Of a DNA stretch of 48,497 nt, positions 44,379 through 48,497 are shown in pieces. How positions within the stretch are numbered: position 1 is the stretch's first letter; each line of letters opens with the position of its first letter. Location: positions 1 to 48,497 of the forward strand of contig PXRJ01000020.1 of NCBI GenBank assembly GCA_003021705.1, given 5' to 3'. Made by a program: the position numbers and the translations under genes. A model generated the notes under the pieces. That model worked only from the letters and a program-made list of their open reading frames with translations, had not been told where the DNA came from and searched no databases. This stretch comes from Halobacteriales archaeon QS_3_64_16 (GTDB taxonomy: Archaea > Halobacteriota > Halobacteria > Halobacteriales > Halococcaceae).

Positions 44379-45542
44379 CTAGTTCTCGGGGACGGTCGCC
44401 GCTTCGATCTCGCCGACGTCGGCGCTCGTCTTCAGCGTCGTCCCGCCGTAGTGGGTCCGGGAGGCCTCGTAGCCGGCCGCGCGCAGCTTCTCCAGAAAGT
44501 CCTCGATCGCGCTCGCCGACCGGCCCCACCCTTTCGCGAGTTTGTGCTGGTCGTAGTGAGTGGGCCTGTCGAGTTCGCCCTCGAGCCTGTCGAGCAGCTT
44601 CCGTGCGCGCTTTGCGGTGCCCATCTCCTCCTCGACCGACTCGCGGACTCGATCGACGAACCCTCGGTCCCGGATGGCCCCACAGTAGATCGGCCCGGCG
44701 GTTTTCACTCCGTGCCCGCAGTTCGGACAGCTCTCCGGGGGATGGGCGATCAGCCCGCGCTCGCTACCCCGAGCGAGACAGTCCGGGCACCAGTGGACGT
44801 AGCCCAAGTTCTCTACTACCTCGTTCGCCGCGGTCGCGCCCTCGGTCAGCTCGAGGTAGACCCGGACGTAATGGCGGGTCGCATGCGAGAGGATCGGCCG
44901 GGCCGCCCGGTCATAGCGGGCGGCCGTCCGACAGAGCGCTGACAGTAGTACGCGAAGGCCCATCTCGGAGTGGAACTCGGTGTTGACCGGCACGCAGCCG
45001 TACTTCCTGATCCCGCTCTGGAGGTGAGCGCCACACAGCGGCGCGGTGTCGGTCGCGGTCACACAGAGCAATCGGCGGGTCCCCCTGACGGCGCTCTCGG
45101 CGAAGAGCATCGGCGTGCCGAAGGGATCGACATCGACGACGTCGAACCGTTCTTTCCCCATGAGCTGAGTCGCGTCCCGATTCGTTACTTCGCCGTCCAA
45201 ATCGTTGTACGCGAGGTTCTCACGACAGAGAGCCGTGGCCGCCGAATCGCGATCACAGAGCGTGACGTCCCAGCCCTCACTGGCCCCGCGTATGCCCCTG
45301 ATCCCGCTGGCAGCGGTCGCGTCGAGGTAGGTCGGCGCTCTCCGTTCTCCGTCGTCGTTTCCTCTCGTCTCGTCGTCTCCGCTCCCTCCCATCCGATCAC
45401 GGTACGCCCGGAGCACGGCGACCGTGAGGTCGCGATTCAGTTCCTGCTCGGGATTATAAAAGACGCTCTCGCCCCGTCCCTCCGAGGCCCCATCGCGCGC
45501 GTCGGGGACGCGTATCTCGACCGCCCCTTCACGGACCCGCAT
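44379..45542 (-). CDS. trm1: tRNA (guanine(26)-N2)-dimethyltransferase
   Basis: A 387-residue Trm1, which dimethylates G26 of tRNA with SAM. It begins MRVREGAVEIRV and has FYNPEQELNRDLTVAVLRAY, the SAM motif LDATAASGIRGIRGA, the catalytic-site VDVDPFGTP, and the C-terminal zinc cysteines (CPDCLARG, CPNCGHGVKTAGPIYCG). A Gly/Asn/Arg-rich insert interrupts near residue 55. Its ATG (45542) abuts the opposite strand near the SWIM gene. Confidence 0.96.
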   Translation of the reverse strand: MRVREGAVEIRVPDARDGASEGRGESVFYNPEQELNRDLTVAVLRAYRDRMGGSGDDETRGNDDGERRAPTYLDATAASGIRGIRGASEGWDVTLCDRDSAATALCRENLAYNDLDGEVTNRDATQLMGKERFDVVDVDPFGTPMLFAESAVRGTRRLLCVTATDTAPLCGAHLQSGIRKYGCVPVNTEFHSEMGLRVLLSALCRTAARYDRAARPILSHATRHYVRVYLELTEGATAANEVVENLGYVHWCPDCLARGSERGLIAHPPESCPNCGHGVKTAGPIYCGAIRDRGFVDRVRESVEEEMGTAKRARKLLDRLEGELDRPTHYDQHKLAKGWGRSASAIEDFLEKLRAAGYEASRTHYGGTTLKTSADVGEIEAATVPEN

Positions 45543-45690
45543 GGCTTCCCTCACCAACCGACGCGCAAAAGCGGTGCGTTCGCGGCCGGGCGCTCGCGCC
45601 GGCCGAACCGAGCACCCGCCCACCCCTGCCCAGGTCGTCCCCGTCCCTCGTATCGAACCTGTTTTGACCGGCCCGCTCGAGACTCGGGTA

Positions 45691-46038
45691 GTGACCTCGG
45701 TCGAAGGGTGGCAGGCCACCCTCGAAGCGGAAGGCCACCTCGCCTCGGAGGCAGCCAGCGCTATCGTCTCCCTCCACGGTGATCGGGGCGCGCGTGCCAT
45801 CGAGGCCGTCTCCGAGGAGCGGGTCAAGGAGTACCGGGATTTCACCGTCGTGGTCGGCCACTCCGAGGAACACGTCGTCGAGAACGGCGGGTGTACCTGT
45901 AAGGACAGCGAGTACAACCTAGATCGCGAGGATCCCTCCCAGCGCTGCTGGCACGTCCTCGCCGTCGAGATCGCCCGCCGGATCGATCGCGTCGATCACC
46001 ACGACATGTGGTATTCGGACGTCCGGGAGTTCCTCTGA
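45691..46038 (+). CDS. SWIM zinc-finger protein
   Basis: A 115-residue protein with a GTG start at 45691. The N-terminal helical part (WQATLEAEGHLASEAASAIV) is followed by the SWIM motif C-x-C-x(n)-C-x-H in GCTCKDSEYNLD then CWHVLAVEI. SWIM domains bind nucleic acids or proteins; in haloarchaea such single-domain proteins are common and unassigned. The end HHDMWYSDVREFL is conserved. A TATA-like CTGTTTTGA lies about 27 bases before the GTG. Confidence 0.8.
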   Translation: MTSVEGWQATLEAEGHLASEAASAIVSLHGDRGARAIEAVSEERVKEYRDFTVVVGHSEEHVVENGGCTCKDSEYNLDREDPSQRCWHVLAVEIARRIDRVDHHDMWYSDVREFL

Positions 46039-46278
46039 ACCGCCCTGATTCTCCTCTTCCTTTTCTCCTCCACCGTTCGCCGTCCACGGCTGCTCGTCGC
46101 TTACTCTCGCTCATTGGCTGCCGTCGTTCTCTACGCCGTCGGTTTCGTCCTGTCCAGTGCCGACCGGCTGCATTCCTGGATCTGCGAACGGATCGATTTC
46201 GAGCGATCGGGCTAGGATACCACGGAGTGCGTGAGAGCCCGAAAGAGTGATACTCGCTACTGCCGGAGGGAAGGAGGA
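46039..46278. other. Intergenic region, nothing recognised
   Basis: 240 bases between the SWIM gene and a membrane gene. It is pyrimidine-rich at the start. A minus-strand frame ending at 46111 has a partly haloarchaeal-looking acidic end but overlaps the membrane gene and has no supported start, so it is not called. Confidence 0.4.
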
Positions 46279-46587
46279 ATGAATCGCTCGCAACTGCTCG
46301 GTCTCGCCTTTCTCGTGATGGGACTGGGCCACAGTGGCGTCGCGGCTCGATCGGTTCTCGCTTCGGGAGCGTCGGGAACGTCGGTCATCGGGCTGGGATA
46401 CCTGCTCGCGAGCGCGACGATTGTCGCGCTCGCACTCGTCTCGATCTACCGACCTACCTGGATCGATAACGAGGAGTTGGCTCGCCAGAGCGTGACGCGA
46501 ACCGACCTCCAACTCGTCGCGGTGACGGTCGTTGCTCTGTCAGCGAGCGTGGTCGTCGGCTACAGTTTCACTGGTTGGCTGCCCTGA
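46279..46587 (+). CDS. Small membrane protein, three helices
   Basis: A 102-residue protein with helices LGLAFLVMGLGHSGVAARSV, VIGLGYLLASATIVALALVS and LVAVTVVALSASVVVGYSFT. The ATG at 46279 directly follows a GGAGG (46273-46277), too close for a typical ribosome site. Function unknown; the helix order and a Tyr-Arg-Pro-Trp loop resemble other small haloarchaeal membrane proteins. Confidence 0.6.
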   Translation: MNRSQLLGLAFLVMGLGHSGVAARSVLASGASGTSVIGLGYLLASATIVALALVSIYRPTWIDNEELARQSVTRTDLQLVAVTVVALSASVVVGYSFTGWLP

Positions 46588-46668
46588 CCGCCGTCGTCCG
46601 ACCGTCCTCGGCTCTCGTATTCCTGTCTTCACCACGACGTTTTGGGGTTGTAACACGAACTGGGTCGT

Positions 46669-47057
46669 ATGGAGCGTGATCGAGTGCTCAGTACCGGCAT
46701 CGTCCTGTCCCTCGGGGTCGCGATCGTCAGCGCCGGCTTGAACACGTTCCTCGCTACCGGGAGAGCACTGGCGGCTTCCACGCAGCTCGTGGCGCTGCTG
46801 GGCGGACTAACGCTGGTCGGTTACGTGATCGTACGCGGCAAGTTATCGAGTTCACAGCGATCGGGTGTCGGCTATATGACGGGCGGCACGCCGATCGCGC
46901 TTTCGGGCGCTGCTATCTCTAGTACTGGGGATCTCGGCTCTTTCGGTGTTCTCTTCGGAATCGTCTCGTTCGTCCTTGGTGCCACAATACTTTTTTCGGC
47001 GCTGCGATCGTCTTCGACCGCGAACCCGCGTCGCTCGTCCGCTCGGAAATCCGGTAA
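46669..47057 (+). pseudogene. Small membrane protein with likely one-base deletion
   Basis: Starts MERDRVLSTGIVLSLGVA and has about four helices to FVLGATILF near 46996. At the run of six T (46991-46996) the open frame continues 360 bases past the membrane part, antisense through hisH, which is not plausible. Adding one T gives a shorter end (LFFGAAIVFDREPASLVRSE) that stops at TAA 47055-47057. The expected product is about 129 residues. I regard the long form as an artefact. Confidence 0.6.
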
Positions 47058-47109
47058 TCGGCCCGAAATCGCCGCTTCGCTGCCTACCGACCACTCCATA
47101 GTCCGCCGA

Positions 47110-47865
47110 TCACCCCGCGCAGATCGCGACGAAGTTCCGGAGGATCTTCAGCCCCGTCTCGCCGGATTTCTCGGGGTGGAACTGCGTGCCGAAGACCGTT
47201 CCCTCCGGGTTCGCGATCACGCTCGCGAACTCGGTGCCGTAGTCGGTCGTTGCGACCACCGCTTCGGCCTCTTCGGGCACCGCGTAGTAGGAGTGAACGA
47301 AGTAGGCGTACTCGCCGTCGACCGATCCGCTGGCCGGCTCGTCTCCCCCATCGCCGTCCGCGCCGACACCCTCGGTTCCCTCGATGCCCGCAACGATCGG
47401 GTGATCGCGCTCGACTGAGAGTTCGTTCCAGCCCATGTGGGGTACCTTCCGATCGCCGCCGAAGCGGACGTTCGTACCCGGGATCAGGTCCAGTCCCGTG
47501 ACGTCGCCCTGGCCGGCGGTCTCGGCCTCTTCGCTGGTACTCAACAACATTTGCATCCCCAGACAGATGCCGAATATTGGGGTCCCCCGCTCGGCCGCCC
47601 CGAGCAACCCCTCACGGTAGGGCCCGGCGTTCTCGACGCCCTCGCGAAAGGCCCCGACGCCCGGGAGCACGACGCCGTCGGCGCGCTCGAAGTCCGGGTC
47701 GACGCTAATCTCGACGGCCGCGCCCGCCCGTTCGAGCCCTCGGGTAACGCTGCGGAGGTTCCCGAGCCCGTAGTCGAGGACGACGACCTCGGCTGTGGCC
47801 TCGCTCTCTTTTCTGCCCTTGGCCTCGCCTTCGGCCCGCTGCTCGCGCCCTGCCGTCTGGCTCAT
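47110..47865 (-). CDS. hisH: Imidazole glycerol phosphate synthase subunit HisH
   Basis: A 251-residue glutamine amidotransferase subunit that feeds ammonia to HisF in histidine biosynthesis. Catalytic Cys101 is in GICLGMQML; His and Glu are in FHPEKSGETGLKILRNF. About 25 charged residues precede the usual start VVVLDYGLGNLRSV, and an acidic insert (GTEGVGADGDGG, near residue 165) lies before YAYFVHSYYAV. hisF is not adjacent, so the histidine genes are dispersed here. Start ATG 47865. Confidence 0.94.
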   Translation of the reverse strand: MSQTAGREQRAEGEAKGRKESEATAEVVVLDYGLGNLRSVTRGLERAGAAVEISVDPDFERADGVVLPGVGAFREGVENAGPYREGLLGAAERGTPIFGICLGMQMLLSTSEEAETAGQGDVTGLDLIPGTNVRFGGDRKVPHMGWNELSVERDHPIVAGIEGTEGVGADGDGGDEPASGSVDGEYAYFVHSYYAVPEEAEAVVATTDYGTEFASVIANPEGTVFGTQFHPEKSGETGLKILRNFVAICAG

Positions 47866-47927
47866 AGGTGATCTACCGGTGCGACCGATAAGAGCCCTTT
47901 CGGTCCCGGTGTGAGTGCCGTATCGCG

Positions 47928-48497
47928 TCAGTACTCGCCCAGCCGTGACTGCCCGCTCCCCTCGTCTCCGGTATCGACGCCGGCCAGGTCGGCGGCAGTG
48001 TCGAGCGCGCTCTCTAAGGTCGCCTCTTGGCTCGCGTCATAAAAGGTCGCTGCCGGGTGGACACAGACCAACACTCGGTAGGCAGCCTCGCCGATCCGTA
48101 CCTCGCTCACCTGCCCGGCCTCCTTGGTGACCGCGACGTCCCGATCGAGCACGTGCTCGGAGGGCACCTTGCCGAGGGTAACAATCAACGCGGGATCGAT
48201 CTCGCCTATCTCCCGATCGAGGAACTCCCGACAGTTCTGTAGTTCCTCCGCGTGTGGGTCCCGATTCTCAGGGGGACGGCAGCGAACGCAGTTGGTGATC
48301 CGTACTCCCTCCCGGTCGAGGCCGCGCTCGGCGAGTTTCTCGTCGAGAACGCCCCCGCTGCGCCCGACGAACGGTTCGCCTTCCTGGTCTTCGTTTGCCC
48401 CCGGTGCCTCGCCGATAAAGACGACTGCGGCATCGGGCCCACCGGTGCCGTTGACGACCTGCGATCGTGAGTCGACGAGTTCGGGACAGCGCGTACA
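47928..48497 (-). CDS. Uracil-DNA glycosylase family 4, 5' end beyond the window
   Basis: The gene enters from the right edge and ends at 47928. The visible part has a family 4-type uracil-DNA glycosylase order: a CTRC pair at the edge, IGEAPGANEDQEGEPFVGRSG, NCVRCRPPENRDP, IVTLGKVPS and the His motif CVHPAATFYDA. The cysteines are those of a 4Fe-4S cluster. It removes uracil from DNA. The C-terminus is an acidic tail typical of halophiles. The start lies outside the window. Confidence 0.9.
   Translation of the reverse strand, partial: CTRCPELVDSRSQVVNGTGGPDAAVVFIGEAPGANEDQEGEPFVGRSGGVLDEKLAERGLDREGVRITNCVRCRPPENRDPHAEELQNCREFLDREIGEIDPALIVTLGKVPSEHVLDRDVAVTKEAGQVSEVRIGEAAYRVLVCVHPAATFYDASQEATLESALDTAADLAGVDTGDEGSGQSRLGEY

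Noticed and set aside
46111..46512. Minus-strand frame with an acidic end
   Set aside because: Overlaps the membrane gene and has no supported start; only the last 40 residues look haloarchaeal, so it is at most a fragment.
1..48497. Insertion sequences, phage genes or integrase sites
   Set aside because: No transposase, recombinase, terminal repeat or att-like duplication was seen.

Overview
The window is a GC-rich segment of a haloarchaeal (class Halobacteria) chromosome. The evidence is archaeal information genes (eIF1A, eIF5A with its hypusine site, deoxyhypusine synthase, ribosomal protein L40e, Trm1, Tsr3, PolX), strongly acidic proteins with Asp/Glu-rich linkers, GTG starts, and several genes whose TATA-like box lies about 25-30 nt before the start codon (leaderless transcripts). 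I cannot fix the genus. It reads as ordinary chromosome: I see no rRNA, tRNA, CRISPR array, transposase or phage gene.

Layout. 1-6.7 kb holds a frameshifted MFS transporter cut by the left edge, a decayed DUF457-type membrane protein, an amidase, a GlcG/HbpS protein, a serine-type sulfatase, a PPOX flavoprotein and an FAH hydrolase. 6.7-15 kb holds a large radical SAM enzyme divergent from a methyltransferase, eIF1A, a second methyltransferase, a CBS protein, the remains of a nuclease-like gene, a cupin with a zinc ribbon, a rhodanese and two small conserved proteins. 15-19 kb is a hypusine neighbourhood: deoxyhypusine synthase, a NIF3-like protein, agmatinase and eIF5A, with a compact gene for a 35-residue very basic peptide inside it. 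19-28 kb holds an aminotransferase, two tandem paralogous membrane proteins, an overlapping DUF5788-PolX-Mut7-C operon, a zinc-finger rhomboid, endonuclease V and a two-gene membrane operon.

28-38 kb holds a CPBP protease, an SDR, a dCTP deaminase/dUTPase-family protein, serine acetyltransferase, a DsbA/FrnE protein, Tsr3, L40e, bacterial-type ThrRS and a frameshifted cystathionine gamma-synthase-type enzyme. 38-48.5 kb holds an Lrp regulator divergent from glnA, a PAP2 phosphatase, three tandem YihY/BrkB proteins, Trm1, a SWIM protein, two small membrane proteins, HisH and a uracil-DNA glycosylase cut by the right edge.

The most unusual content is two large divergent intergenic regions (20.24-20.56 kb and 28.30-28.50 kb). 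Each is packed with short inverted repeats, mostly 6-10 bp arms around a three-base loop. The two arrays share a core of six hairpins in the same order with common flanking words, while bases inside the arms differ in a paired, compensating way. This looks like a repeated structured element under selection for pairing; I do not recognise it as a named family.

At least six reading frames carry lesions. Several are single bases in short runs (585-589, 37176, 46991-46996) and may be sequencing errors. Two loci (966-1530 and 11931-12890) carry several lesions each and look like true pseudogenes.
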